57,272 bases of DNA from Bacteroidales bacterium. Lineage in GTDB: Bacteria > Bacteroidota > Bacteroidia > Bacteroidales > Marinilabiliaceae. The stretch's first letter is position 1. Each line of letters starts with the position of its first letter. Where the stretch lies: the NCBI GenBank assembly GCA_017417385.1, contig JAFPZF010000052.1, positions 1 to 57,272 on the forward strand. The letters are read 5' to 3'. Below are positions 19,301 through 27,838 of the stretch, one piece after another. The notes beneath the pieces were generated by a model that was not told the origin of the DNA, searched no databases, and was given only the letters and a program-made list of their open reading frames with translations. The translations under genes and the position numbers were made by a program.

Positions 19301-19941
19301 AGCGCACGACTCATGTCGGGCGAAAAGATGTATCCGTCATAGTTCTCAAACGACATGTTGGGCGCCCGCCCCTGGAGCCTCGCCACGACTGGCGTGAAAA
19401 GGTTCAGCGGGTCCCTCTGGAGATTGTCGGATAAGATGCTCGAGACTGGGAAGAGGAGCATCTGACGATCCTGCGCTATCTGCGTCGAGACGAAGTCGGG
19501 CTTGCTCAAGAGGCTGTCTATGCGGCGATAGTCTCCGTCGGTCAGGAAATATGGGATGTGCTGATAGACGTAGTCGGAGACTTCGGCTATCTTCTCCATG
19601 TCTATCTGATAGGTGACGCTGCTCGCGACTCCGCAATCGTCCGCCTCCCTCAACGTCTCGACGAAGCTGTCTATCGCAGCGACTATGCTGTCCGGGTCCG
19701 CAACGGTACTATCTCTGTACTGGAAGACGGCAACTATCCTGTCCGCCCCAGAGATGCCCTGATAGACTTTCATCGCCTCCGAATACTTCTTGTCGAGTGG
19801 CAGAAAGTCGGAGATGTCCTCCTTGTATGTCTGACGCGCTACGAGTAGGGCTAAGATGGCGGTTGCTGCAAATAATATCAGCAGAAAAACGCTACGACGC
19901 GACCTGAGACTGTCGTAGAGTCTGAGTACCAACTCGACCAT
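16399..19941 (-). CDS. MMPL/RND exporter fused to degenerate acyltransferase and methyltransferase-like regions
   Basis: A 1180-residue protein. Residues about 1-825 form an RND/MMPL permease: a first membrane helix near 16-35, a large periplasmic loop, helix clusters near 280-430, a second loop, and a second cluster from about 690. Residues about 830-1010 resemble a PlsC-type acyltransferase, but the NHxSxxD motif appears as CRRTSSID (about 913-920), so the catalytic His is Arg. Residues about 1040-1180 resemble a SAM methyltransferase, with NAGYGELALLFAL as a weak motif I. Such exporters in aryl-polyene and flexirubin clusters are thought to move the lipid product to the outer membrane. It is the last gene of the run. 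Confidence 0.8.
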   Translation of the reverse strand: MVELVLRLYDSLRSRRSVFLLILFAATAILALLVARQTYKEDISDFLPLDKKYSEAMKVYQGISGADRIVAVFQYRDSTVADPDSIVAAIDSFVETLREADDCGVASSVTYQIDMEKIAEVSDYVYQHIPYFLTDGDYRRIDSLLSKPDFVSTQIAQDRQMLLFPVSSILSDNLQRDPLNLFTPVVARLQGRAPNMSFENYDGYIFSPDMSRALVTMVSPYGSSETEKNGRLIEKLDSCAAATMAAVPSVGVHLIGGPIIAVGNASQIKTDSILSVVLSVFLIVLLLYLFFRRFRSLLLIVLSISWGWLFAVGTLSIFHDGVSVIVIGISSVILGIAVNYPLHLIAHMQHTPDIKTALKEIVMPLVVGNVTTVGAFLTLVPLKSVALRDLGLFSALLLVGTILFVLVFLPHLVGKARASASKSLLSFGDFSLENKRWVVVVTFIMTGFLAYYSFGMSFDSDISHINYMTPQQRADMAYFSSLSSPDTTGRTVYVVSTGETLDAAVEMSEKIAPSLDSLVKTGVVKSSYGCEPFVSSETEQRRRLGLWADFVGKHKTALRESVAAAAAENGFRPGTFDEFFATLESEYEAQDPAHFKPLIETVFTTNVRVDTAENTYNVVSLLTVPESSVESVVARIDALSPGSFAFDIRGMNSTITSTLSADFNYIGWACGLIVFLFLWFSLGSVELSMLSFLPMALSWLWILGIMTLLDIQFNVVNIILATFIFGQGDDYTIFMTEGCQFEYAHRRKMLSSYKNSIIISALIMFIGIGTLIFAKHPALLSLAEVTIVGMFSVVLMAYLLPPLIFGWLVKTGGEYRLRPLSIRVISSTICAGVTYRLFLAYAYLVGFFRFTLATDRQRAERRPSYRRLVSRGLRFCLGHISGVELTYRQAGGAELPSGACLVCRRTSSIDALCIMSLSPSVTLVVVGEEEGLRLPRRMAAWAGVVTVADISALDESSLGGDGKGTENVALLVSGDRLSGVVESLTRRGRQIVPVHIHGADHVAPRDSRCLFPGRLTIYVGMPVDARVYDYAKTYTEVRRQTETTTYFESLVVDRYRYKGYDITTTVRRSLSRHAASPVLSEHTVSRTVLFVNAGYGELALLFALANPEVEVIALVADDDALRVGTYSAETLVSNLEFIVKTDSQQFTAVRSSHPSLTVFLFTPTSADLAVYSTPVTTLFR

Positions 19942-19945
19942 GTCC

Positions 19946-21073
19946 CTATCGGTTGTCTACTGGATTGGCATAGATGCTGAGGAATATCTGCCTGAGGCTG
20001 TCTCGGTCGCAATTGGTGTACTTGTCAAGCGCAGCGAGGTGCGAGACGAACGCCTGCTTCTGCTCTGCCGTGTACTTGTCGCTGTTATCCGATGTGCCTC
20101 TGAGGATGTCGTGCGCTATGTAGTTGTTGGGATACAGTCTATAGCCCGCCCGTATCTTGCTGTCGAGCAGATGCGCGACCGACTTGTGATACTCGTTGTT
20201 GGTCTGAGCCCCATACGCCTCCAGCTCTTCGACGGCTACTGGCTTCCCTATCTGGAAGTGTACATGTCCCTTGGGCTGCAATATGCCCGTCAAGATGCTG
20301 TTGAGGTCCTCACCCTCCTTCTTGACATATCTCGCACTCTGCGACTCATATAGCTCCACGGCCTTCAATACGTCACACGGCTCCCACTCATACGAGACGG
20401 TCACCGGCACTATGTTGAGCTCCGAGAGTGCCTTGATCTTGTCCTTGGTCTCGCTCATGCAGAACATCTTGATGATGCCCTGGTCTGTCGTGTCAATCCC
20501 ATTCTTTGTGCGACCGTTGCGCTGCGCTATCCAGACTGACTCGCCCTTCTCGGTGATGGCATAGCGTATGTACTCCGAGAGATGCAGCGAGGCCCTGTAG
20601 AACTCTTTGATGTCTGTCCCGGGGCGCTCGACGCGGAACATCTTGTTGCTCCTCCCGACGTCGATTATGACGGGATTCATCATCAGGTTTGCACCAAATG
20701 TGATCTCGGTTGTATGATATCCGCTGTTGACGAGATAATACTGGAGCAGGCACGCGTCCAGCACTATGTCCCTGTGATTCGAGACGAATAGGTAGTTTTT
20801 GGTGAAATCGAGGTTCTCCGCACCCTCCCCGGTAAACTCGGTCATGCTCCGCGCTATCACCTGCTCGTTGACTCGCCGCATGGTGTCCAGCTGGAACTCG
20901 TCTATCGTCTTTGTCGCCCGTATCTTCTCTCTGACCTTCTCTATTGGCTCGCCCGGATATACGTAATCAGCAAGGATCGGAAACACCTCGCTGTCCGCTA
21001 TCCGCTGCATCGCCGCCGGTAGCTCTTCCTCGTAGTAGGGACGTATGTCGTCAAACTTTGGATCCTTTACCAT
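19946..21073 (-). CDS. Glycerol-3-phosphate-type acyltransferase
   Basis: A 375-residue member of the lysophospholipid acyltransferase superfamily. The acceptor-catalytic motif NHRDIVLD lies at residues 99-106, and later blocks FRVERPG and VWIAQRNGRTKNG correspond to the acyl-acceptor sites. It probably esterifies the polyene or a fatty acid to a glycerol-type carrier. It lies 4 bp before the exporter gene and has its own promoter-like box at 21096-21103. Confidence 0.8.
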   Translation of the reverse strand: MVKDPKFDDIRPYYEEELPAAMQRIADSEVFPILADYVYPGEPIEKVREKIRATKTIDEFQLDTMRRVNEQVIARSMTEFTGEGAENLDFTKNYLFVSNHRDIVLDACLLQYYLVNSGYHTTEITFGANLMMNPVIIDVGRSNKMFRVERPGTDIKEFYRASLHLSEYIRYAITEKGESVWIAQRNGRTKNGIDTTDQGIIKMFCMSETKDKIKALSELNIVPVTVSYEWEPCDVLKAVELYESQSARYVKKEGEDLNSILTGILQPKGHVHFQIGKPVAVEELEAYGAQTNNEYHKSVAHLLDSKIRAGYRLYPNNYIAHDILRGTSDNSDKYTAEQKQAFVSHLAALDKYTNCDRDSLRQIFLSIYANPVDNR

Positions 21074-21095
21074 ATCTCGATAATCTTTCTGACTT

Positions 21096-21103
21096 CAAAA
21101 GTA
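21096..21103 (-). promoter_or_regulatory. Possible internal promoter of the polyene cluster
   Basis: TACTTTTG on the minus strand fits TAnnTTTG and lies 22 bp before the acyltransferase ATG. The 37-bp gap here is one of the few in this run. It could give separate expression of the acyltransferase and exporter. No convincing minus-33 box is seen. Confidence 0.35.
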
Positions 21104-21110
21104 ATGCTTT

Positions 21111-21965
21111 TCAGCGAAACTTACCATACTGCTCCCCCAACCATTGTATAAACTTCTCTTTCCACTGCCGACATTCCTCCGACCCCTTGACAGCACTCGC
21201 CCCAAATCCATGCCCCCCGGTCTCATATTGTAGGTAGCAATGGGGCACCTTCGCCGCCGTCAATGCTGAGTCCAGCAAGACGGAGTTGCGATAGTCGACT
21301 ATCGGGTCGTCCTTGCAGTTCACGAGGAATACTGGCGGACAGTCCTCCGGCACATGCCTCTCAAGTGACAACTTGTCACATCTCGACGTGTCTCCTATCT
21401 CCGCCTCCCCGAGCAACCCCCTTCTCGACCGCTCGTGCACACACGGCTCTGTCATCGTGACGACAGGATACACGGGGACTACAAAACTCGGCCAGTCCGC
21501 CCTGTCAAACAGCTCTACGGCCGACATCACGAGATGTCCTCCCGCTGAAAAACCCATCATCCCTATCCGTTCAGTGTCTATCCCGAACTTCTCTGAATTG
21601 GCTCGTATGTATCGCAACGCCTGACGCAGGTCATTCTGCGGGTCGGGATAACGATTGCCTCTGAAAAGCAACCTGTGATGAAATATGAACGCCGGCACCA
21701 ACGCTGTCCTATACTCGAGAACAAAGGCGGATATGCCCTCCGACTGTAGCCACTTCGCAACCTCATGTCCCTCGGTCTCGTAGTCAAGCCAGAAATAGCT
21801 CCCCCCAGGACATACTATGACGGCCATGTTTTCCTTCCCAGGCACTATATATGGCGTCAAGTACACTCTCTTCTTCCCTGCTATGCCCTTCCAGATGTTC
21901 TCCTGAGACATGCACGAGAGGCTGACTTGTATCGCTAATATGATTATCGCTACGACTCTGTACAT
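21111..21965 (-). CDS. Exported alpha/beta hydrolase (esterase-like)
   Basis: A 284-residue protein with an N-terminal hydrophobic segment ending SLSC, which may be a lipobox or a signal peptidase I site. The hydrolase core has the oxyanion stretch VCPGGSYFWLDY, the nucleophile in GFSAGGH (S140), an acid in CKDDPIVDY and a His in GGHGFG. This pattern is that of acetyl-xylan or feruloyl esterase-like enzymes. Inside the polyene run it may hydrolyse or transfer an acyl ester outside the cytoplasm. Its start overlaps the upstream FAD gene by 16 bp. Substrate unknown. Confidence 0.75.
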   Translation of the reverse strand: MYRVVAIIILAIQVSLSCMSQENIWKGIAGKKRVYLTPYIVPGKENMAVIVCPGGSYFWLDYETEGHEVAKWLQSEGISAFVLEYRTALVPAFIFHHRLLFRGNRYPDPQNDLRQALRYIRANSEKFGIDTERIGMMGFSAGGHLVMSAVELFDRADWPSFVVPVYPVVTMTEPCVHERSRRGLLGEAEIGDTSRCDKLSLERHVPEDCPPVFLVNCKDDPIVDYRNSVLLDSALTAAKVPHCYLQYETGGHGFGASAVKGSEECRQWKEKFIQWLGEQYGKFR

Positions 21966-23458
21966 TCGTTGATCTTGTTGATGATGTAATTCTGTCCCAA
22001 TATCACCTCGCTCGTGTTTATCGCTGTCAAGGGGACTCCACAGATTCCATGTAGATTGCTGTTCTGACCCGTCAACAACAAATTCTTCACCTTGGTCACT
22101 ACTGGCACCTGAGACTGCATCATGTCATTGCAGTCCTTGCTGAATCCGCACATGCTCCCCTCCTTCACTCCGTAATAGTCCCTGATTGTCAACGGAGACG
22201 ACGCCTCGACGGCTTCGACTTTCTCCCTAAATCTCGGATGTATCTCCTCGATATGCCCGAGCAGCTCCTCGACTCTCGCCCGCTTCCATGCCAGATACTC
22301 CTCACCTCGCCTCCCGACGGTCGTGTATTCCCACTGTCTTACGTTCTCAAACGCCATCGGCGCGACGACAACGACGGTATCGCTATACGTCCCCTGTCCC
22401 TCGACTGGCGGTGTCATCATTATGAACCCTCGCAGCCACTCTCCCGCTCCCGAAAAGCCCCATACGTCGGCTCCCTTCGCCAGATAGTACTCTGAATAAT
22501 TCATGAACGGAAACGCCCCAGCCTTCATCTTGATGTAGAGTGAGAACGCTGATATGCTGTTGGGTATCGAGTTCAGCCTGTCCCGATACGACTTCGGCAA
22601 CGCCTTATCGCTCAGCAACCCGAACATTGTGCACGGATGTATCGCGGATATGTAATAGTCGGCCCTATAGACGTTTCCGCTCTCGGTCCGGACCTCCCGC
22701 ACTGTCTTGTCCTCCACCTCGATATGGCTGACGCCGTCACCCGCGACGACCTCGCCGCCATTCTCTCTGATGACTCCGGCTAAGAGTGTCGCCATCTGGC
22801 CACTCCCACCGACGAATCGCGTGGAGCCTTTGATGTATAGTGTGCTGACTATCGCATGTATATACGCCGGCGTCTTCCCGCCGACTCCCCCGTAGTGCGG
22901 ACTCTTATACGCCAGGAGCATCCGCAGTCTCGCGTCTTTCACAAATTGTGCTATGTACTCGTCCGCCGGCTTTAGGAATCCGTCGGACGTCGGCATCATG
23001 CTTAGCTGCGCACTCGACGGCCGCAGGTTGAAGAGGTCGACCTTCCCTGCCATGCCGACTATGGCCTCGACATACTGACGGATGTTCGCCTCCTCCTCCG
23101 GGAAATAGGCCGCGAGGGTCTTTACGAATCCTTCCTCGCCACTCCCGACTTCATAGCTGCTCCCGTCCTCCGCGAAATATATTTTGTCGCTGCACGTGTC
23201 CGAGACGTCCATCAGCCGCAACTTGTCCGCTATGCCGAGATACTCGCATATCCGCCAGACGCTGCCGCCCTTCCTCATCCCTCCGAGCACGTGCATCCCG
23301 GTGTCAAACTCCTCCCCGAATCTCTCGAATGTCTGGAGCCCACCGCCTATCGTCCGGTTCTTCTCGATGACTGTCACGCCTATCCCCTCCTTCGCAAGCA
23401 TCGCGCCCGCAAAGAGTCCTCCGAGTCCCCCGCCTACTATCACTACTGTCCGCTTCAC
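21950..23458 (-). CDS. CrtI-like FAD-dependent oxidoreductase (second)
   Basis: Phytoene-desaturase-like flavoprotein. The open frame goes to 23617, but the first 53 residues are a polar non-homologous stretch lying within the preceding gene. GTG at 23458 overlaps that gene's TGA as GTGA and places the dinucleotide-binding motif GGGLGGLFAG directly at the N terminus, so I start there (502 residues). A C-terminal NLLLTGQNSNLHGICGVPL block is the usual flavin-binding end. It is related to its upstream neighbour, suggesting tandem duplication and two successive redox steps. Confidence 0.85.
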   Translation of the reverse strand: MKRTVVIVGGGLGGLFAGAMLAKEGIGVTVIEKNRTIGGGLQTFERFGEEFDTGMHVLGGMRKGGSVWRICEYLGIADKLRLMDVSDTCSDKIYFAEDGSSYEVGSGEEGFVKTLAAYFPEEEANIRQYVEAIVGMAGKVDLFNLRPSSAQLSMMPTSDGFLKPADEYIAQFVKDARLRMLLAYKSPHYGGVGGKTPAYIHAIVSTLYIKGSTRFVGGSGQMATLLAGVIRENGGEVVAGDGVSHIEVEDKTVREVRTESGNVYRADYYISAIHPCTMFGLLSDKALPKSYRDRLNSIPNSISAFSLYIKMKAGAFPFMNYSEYYLAKGADVWGFSGAGEWLRGFIMMTPPVEGQGTYSDTVVVVAPMAFENVRQWEYTTVGRRGEEYLAWKRARVEELLGHIEEIHPRFREKVEAVEASSPLTIRDYYGVKEGSMCGFSKDCNDMMQSQVPVVTKVKNLLLTGQNSNLHGICGVPLTAINTSEVILGQNYIINKINECTES

Positions 23459-24951
23459 TTGCTGCTCTCTACTATTTGTTGATATATGGTCCGCGCTGTC
23501 AGAAACTCGCTGCACGTGACTATGGTCCCGACTATCACTCCGAGCATCCCGTGAGAGTTTATGTTCTGCCCGGTCTGATATAGGTTCGGTATCTTTGTCT
23601 TGTGAGGCACCCGACACGCCATCCCGAGGCTGATGTCTTTCGCGACGCCATACATGGAACCTCCCTCCGCACCTGTGTAGTCGTAATACGTCAGCGGCGT
23701 CGAGCTATACACGTTCTTGATGCACGCTCCTATCCCCGGGAAATGTTTCTCGAGCGACGCTAATAGGGCTCTGGTCTTCCGCTCCTTCAACGCCTCATAG
23801 TCCGCTCCCCTATGCCCGACTTGTGTCCCTATCCACTTCCCGACTTCCTCCATCCGCATGTACGACAGGATTACTCCTGTATTAGCAAAGGCGGGCTTCT
23901 CCTGCTGGCAAAAATGCATGTACAGGAATCCCTTCGGCCACGTCTCCTCGGTATAGTTCTCGCAGCTCCACGGACTGTCGGTGTTATAACCGTAATAGTT
24001 GTAGTTCATGTATGGGACTGTCCCCTCCTTGAACTCTATGTATACTGAGAAACTGCCGACTGTCTGCGGGATCATGTCTATCCTCTGACGAAACGCCGGC
24101 TTGATGAGCTTCGAGTCTATCAGCTCCAACGTCCGCTTCGGATGTGCATCGGATATGACGTAGTCTGCCTCATAGACTTCCTCGCCATTGACCTCGACAC
24201 CCGTCGCCTTCGTGCTGTCGCATATTACTCTCGTCGCCTTCTTCCCGCTGAGGACTCGCCCTCCATACTTTTCTATGGTCCCGACCAGCGACCGCGCGAC
24301 GGCATCACTGCCTCCCACGAATCTGTACGCACTCTGATTGTAGAAGTCTGTGATGAACGCATGTGTCGAAAATGGCGTCTTGTCTTTCTCCGCCGCATAG
24401 AGCGGCAAGTTGCCGACTAGCACTTTCGCCAGCATCGGATCCCGGACGGTCTCGTCTATCACGCTGTTTATCGAACTGAGCTGATACTTCATGCTGACCA
24501 CCGCATCGCTCTCCGCATACTTCAGCGAGTGTAGAGACGACGCACCAGCCACTTTCTCGACAAGGTCGTAATATGCTGCTATGTTGTCCTTCTCCCTCGG
24601 GAAATAACTCCCCATCTGCTCGATGAATGCCTCCCGACCATTGGCATACTTGAACGTCTGCCCCTCTAGGTGCACCTGCTCATACCCGTCCTCGTCGAGC
24701 TTCGACAAGACGACGTCCTTCCGTATCTCGAGATACTTCATCAGCCGGTCGAGGGTCTGACCCTCCGACGCACTCCCGACGAAATGCATCCCGGTCTCGA
24801 ACTTGGCTCCCCGCCGACTGAAACACTGGAGACAGCCGCCTAGCTGCCTCTGCTGCTCCAGAACGGTCACGTCATACCCGTTCTTCGACAAGACGACACC
24901 ACATGTCAGCCCGCCTAACCCACTGCCTATTATGACGACTCTCTTAGACAT
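23455..24951 (-). CDS. CrtI-like FAD-dependent oxidoreductase (first)
   Basis: A 498-residue flavoprotein that starts with IIGSGLGGLTCGVVLSKNGY (Rossmann FAD site), followed by a second block GGCLQCFSRRGAKFETGMHF and the C-terminal TGQNINSHGMLGV. It resembles phytoene desaturases and the retinol-saturase-like enzymes found in flexirubin and aryl-polyene clusters. Its ATG overlaps the stop of the GT2 fusion gene by 8 bp and its stop overlaps the next GTG. The reaction is not known; saturation, desaturation or isomerisation of a polyene is plausible. Confidence 0.85.
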   Translation of the reverse strand: MSKRVVIIGSGLGGLTCGVVLSKNGYDVTVLEQQRQLGGCLQCFSRRGAKFETGMHFVGSASEGQTLDRLMKYLEIRKDVVLSKLDEDGYEQVHLEGQTFKYANGREAFIEQMGSYFPREKDNIAAYYDLVEKVAGASSLHSLKYAESDAVVSMKYQLSSINSVIDETVRDPMLAKVLVGNLPLYAAEKDKTPFSTHAFITDFYNQSAYRFVGGSDAVARSLVGTIEKYGGRVLSGKKATRVICDSTKATGVEVNGEEVYEADYVISDAHPKRTLELIDSKLIKPAFRQRIDMIPQTVGSFSVYIEFKEGTVPYMNYNYYGYNTDSPWSCENYTEETWPKGFLYMHFCQQEKPAFANTGVILSYMRMEEVGKWIGTQVGHRGADYEALKERKTRALLASLEKHFPGIGACIKNVYSSTPLTYYDYTGAEGGSMYGVAKDISLGMACRVPHKTKIPNLYQTGQNINSHGMLGVIVGTIVTCSEFLTARTIYQQIVESSK

Positions 24952-26458
24952 CTTGCTCTATCCTGTTAGAGATCGACTCGTACTTCTCTATGTATCGTCT
25001 CCTCATCGCCGACGCCTGCTGCAGGTTGTCACCCATGCCGCTCAACTCCTCCCGACTGACGACTTCCCCGACTTCTATATATACTGGCCCCTTCTTGATT
25101 GTTCGCGCGCCCTTCGGCAACACTTTTCCAGGCCCATACAGATACATCGGCAGTATGTCTACCCCGAGCTGCTCCGCCACGTGAAAGGCCCCCTGATGAA
25201 ACCTCCCTATGCTGCAGTCCTTCGACCGTGTCCCCTCCGGAAATATGGCTATGCTATAACCCCTGTCTCTTAAAGACTTCAACTTGGGCATCAGGCTGTC
25301 TATGCCCTCCGCCACAGGATAATACTCGGCATTCCTGATCATGAACCCGTAGAACGGATTGTTCCAGACCCAGTTGTTCGTCAGGAATATTATCTTCGGC
25401 GTGAATATCAACTGGCACAACAAGTCGAAATGCGACTGATGATTGCAGATGATGACCCTCGGCTCGTCAAACGTCACTCCCTCGGCGACTTTGCTCGAGA
25501 AGTCTATCCCGGGCACCCCCGTCTTGAACAGGAGGAAGCGAGACACCCACTGCATGAACTTGTGGATCCCCATCCGCTTCTTCTCGCTCATCTTACCTAT
25601 CTTGACGTATAGCCAGACACCCGGCGTCACGACGAGAAACGAGAAGACTACGAATATGATCAGGTCGAAATATGTCCTCCCATACTTCATGAAGAACCGC
25701 CACAACCTCAACGGAAGCCCATATATCACCGCCAGGAAACACAAGACGGTGTTCAATATGCTTATCCTGACGAAGTCCATCGTCGGACGGAAATGGCTGA
25801 CTCTCTCCTCCCGCGGCGGATAATACACGTCTATGGGGATCGACTCTATCTGCACCCCATGCCACGACGAGAATACGAGGAGCTCCAGCTCGGCCTCATA
25901 CCTGTACGTCAATAGCTTCAGCCCCCAGAGCTTCTTGATGGGGTACAGTCTGTACCCGGTCTGCGTGTCCTCCAGCCTCTTCCCGGTCTGTACGAAGAAC
26001 CAGAAGTTTGCGAACTTGTTCGCAAAGCTGCTCCCCTTCGACCTGTCGACATTCTCGAGGTTCCTGTTCCCGACTATCAACGCCCCTGGATGCTTCCTGT
26101 TGGCCTCGAGGAACTTCCCTATGTCCTTGGTGTAATGCTGCCCGTCTCCGTCCAGCGTGATGGCATACGCAAATCCTTTCTCGAGTGCCTTCTCAAATCC
26201 TCTCCTCAACGCATACCCCTTCCCCTTGTTCTCTGCATACTCGACGAGTGTGATGCCTTCTATGCCCCTCAATATCTCTCCCGTCCTGTCCGTCGCCCCG
26301 TCACAGACGACTATCACGTCCTGGCACTCCTCCATGGCTCCCCTGACGACGCTCTCTATCGTCCCCTCGTTGTTATACGTCGGGATTACGACACAGATTC
26401 CCCTGTCTCGTAGCAACGCCTTCTGCCTATCGACTTCCATCGCTCTCTCCACCTCCAC
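24944..26458 (-). CDS. Glycosyltransferase 2 - acyltransferase fusion
   Basis: A 504-residue two-domain protein. Residues about 20-240 are a GT-A fold like dolichol-phosphate mannosyltransferase (VVIPTYNNEGTIE, CDGATDRTG, DGDGQH at 103-108). Residues about 250-290 carry membrane segments. Residues about 310-490 are a PlsC-type acyltransferase with intact NHQSHFD (339-345; H340, D344) and FPEGTRS (406-412). Such fusions are a signature of flexirubin and aryl-polyene clusters. A start at M7 is also possible; either overlaps the upstream gene. Confidence 0.85.
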   Translation of the reverse strand: MEVERAMEVDRQKALLRDRGICVVIPTYNNEGTIESVVRGAMEECQDVIVVCDGATDRTGEILRGIEGITLVEYAENKGKGYALRRGFEKALEKGFAYAITLDGDGQHYTKDIGKFLEANRKHPGALIVGNRNLENVDRSKGSSFANKFANFWFFVQTGKRLEDTQTGYRLYPIKKLWGLKLLTYRYEAELELLVFSSWHGVQIESIPIDVYYPPREERVSHFRPTMDFVRISILNTVLCFLAVIYGLPLRLWRFFMKYGRTYFDLIIFVVFSFLVVTPGVWLYVKIGKMSEKKRMGIHKFMQWVSRFLLFKTGVPGIDFSSKVAEGVTFDEPRVIICNHQSHFDLLCQLIFTPKIIFLTNNWVWNNPFYGFMIRNAEYYPVAEGIDSLMPKLKSLRDRGYSIAIFPEGTRSKDCSIGRFHQGAFHVAEQLGVDILPMYLYGPGKVLPKGARTIKKGPVYIEVGEVVSREELSGMGDNLQQASAMRRRYIEKYESISNRIEQDV

Positions 26459-26876
26459 GTTCTATGGGATCAAATGTATATGTGATTCTGTTCCGCTTGT
26501 TCTCATATCTGCGCCCACCGCGCCTGAGCTCTTTCATGACTTCCCGCAGGTCCGCCTTCAACGTCCGCCGTATATACCACTTGTCCATCATCTTGACGAC
26601 TGTGTGGAGCTTCACCTTGTCCTTGTCTATCCTGTACGTGAAGTCCATGGCGGATATGCCGAACTCGTTGAAGATGCTACCCTTCACTGTCTCGCCTTCC
26701 CTCCGCAATATGCACAGCCCGCTGACATACGCCTTCGGCATCTCTATTATGCACTTCATGGTCGCCTTCCCGCCTTCTTCCTGCGGAAAGACGACCTGCG
26801 CCCTCACCCCGACTGCCGATATTATCAGCAGCACCAAACTAATCAATAGTGAACTTCCCTGGACTGACGGCCTCAT
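26427..26876 (-). CDS. Exported protein of unknown function in the polyene cluster
   Basis: A 149-residue protein with a clear signal peptide (a hydrophobic run LLISLVLLIISAVGV, then RAQ). The rest is mixed alpha/beta, with MKCIIEMPKAYVSGLCILRR and a basic C-terminal tail. I do not recognise a family. It follows the LolA-like gene with a 38-bp overlap and precedes the GT2 fusion, so a periplasmic role alongside LolA in carrying the lipid product is reasonable. It could be a LolB or DUF3261 equivalent; there is no lipobox. Confidence 0.6.
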   Translation of the reverse strand: MRPSVQGSSLLISLVLLIISAVGVRAQVVFPQEEGGKATMKCIIEMPKAYVSGLCILRREGETVKGSIFNEFGISAMDFTYRIDKDKVKLHTVVKMMDKWYIRRTLKADLREVMKELRRGGRRYENKRNRITYTFDPIERGGGESDGSR

Positions 26877-27474
26877 TTATCTTGATGTTTTTCAACTCTA
26901 TTGTTGTCTTGTCTCCGTTCTTCTCATACAGCTCCACCCGCGAGACGCACACCTGGCTCTTGTCGAAGTGCAGGACGATTTTCTGGAATAACTGCTTCAT
27001 GTCTTTCTTCTGTGGCTGCAACGTCGCTACCCACTCGCTTCCCTCTTCGCCTATCTGGGTCTTGAAGGTCTTCCCGTCGTTCAGGCTGTTCCCGACGACG
27101 CTGTCCATCATGATCCGGGCTATCTCCTTGAAGACTTTGTTCTGATTGACGTCGATGACGTCGCTCTTCCGCTCGTTCTTCAGGTACACTTTGTCCTTGT
27201 TCAAGATGAAGGTATATGTATACGGCGTCTTGTACTCCCACCGGAGCTTGTCCGCCTGCTCATAGCTCATCTCCCCCTTCGAGACCATCTCGTCATCGAG
27301 TATCCTGAGGTGCTTCGTCTGCACGAAGTCTGCCTGCACGCTTCTCATGGTCTTGACGTTCTCGCCTATCCGCTGCCTTATCTGCTCCTCGCTCATCTGC
27401 TGACCAGATACTGCCGTGCTCGTCATGACGAACGCCACGACGAGTAGCCACCATATTTGTCTCGCTCCTCTCAT
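26839..27474 (-). CDS. LolA-like outer-membrane lipid carrier
   Basis: A 211-residue periplasmic protein with a signal peptide ending SGQQ. The body fits LolA: IGENVKTMRSVQADFVQTKHL, a SKGEMSYEQADKLRWEY block and a C-terminal IELKNIKINEAVSPGKFTI. Dedicated LolA proteins are regular members of aryl-polyene and flexirubin clusters and probably carry the hydrophobic product across the periplasm. It begins 1 bp after the EamA-like gene. Confidence 0.8.
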   Translation of the reverse strand: MRGARQIWWLLVVAFVMTSTAVSGQQMSEEQIRQRIGENVKTMRSVQADFVQTKHLRILDDEMVSKGEMSYEQADKLRWEYKTPYTYTFILNKDKVYLKNERKSDVIDVNQNKVFKEIARIMMDSVVGNSLNDGKTFKTQIGEEGSEWVATLQPQKKDMKQLFQKIVLHFDKSQVCVSRVELYEKNGDKTTIELKNIKINEAVSPGKFTID

Positions 27475-27475
27475 C

Positions 27476-27838
27476 TTACTTTGCTATTAAGAAACATCCC
27501 GCCATGATGCACCCGACGCCTATCCACTTCGTCACAGATACGCTCTCCCCGAAAAAAATCATCGCTGCAAACATCCCAAAGACGTAGCTCAGGCTCACCA
27601 TGGGATACGCCGTGCTGAATGGAAAGGTCTTCACTATGTACATCCATAGCACCGAACCCGCTCCAAAGAATATGCCACATATTGCAAATCGCCAATTCTG
27701 TAGCATCCCCGACCAGAATTCCCAGTTCCACCCGAACTTCGGCATCCGCTCCAATGCCATCTTCAAGAAGACCTGCCCACCGACTAGTAGCAGGCTCTGC
27801 AACACTGAGCAACCGAGGATTTTCAACGTGCCTCCCAT
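27476..27838 (-). CDS. Small EamA/SMR-type membrane transporter
   Basis: A 120-residue protein with four hydrophobic segments, like the half-size DMT/SMR proteins EmrE and ArnE/ArnF. Recognisable parts are SVLQSLLLVGGQVFLKMALE and the terminal GVGCIMAGCFLI. In this cluster it may flip a glycosylated or acylated intermediate across the inner membrane, as ArnE/F do for undecaprenyl-linked sugar, fitting the GT2 gene nearby. It overlaps the end of the large ketosynthase gene by 16 bp. Confidence 0.75.
   Translation of the reverse strand: MGGTLKILGCSVLQSLLLVGGQVFLKMALERMPKFGWNWEFWSGMLQNWRFAICGIFFGAGSVLWMYIVKTFPFSTAYPMVSLSYVFGMFAAMIFFGESVSVTKWIGVGCIMAGCFLIAK

Noticed and set aside
23459-23617. 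N-terminal 53 residues of the second FAD oxidoreductase
   Set aside because: The stretch is polar, lies wholly within the previous gene and precedes a Rossmann motif that should be N-terminal. The GTGA overlap at 23455-23458 gives a better start.
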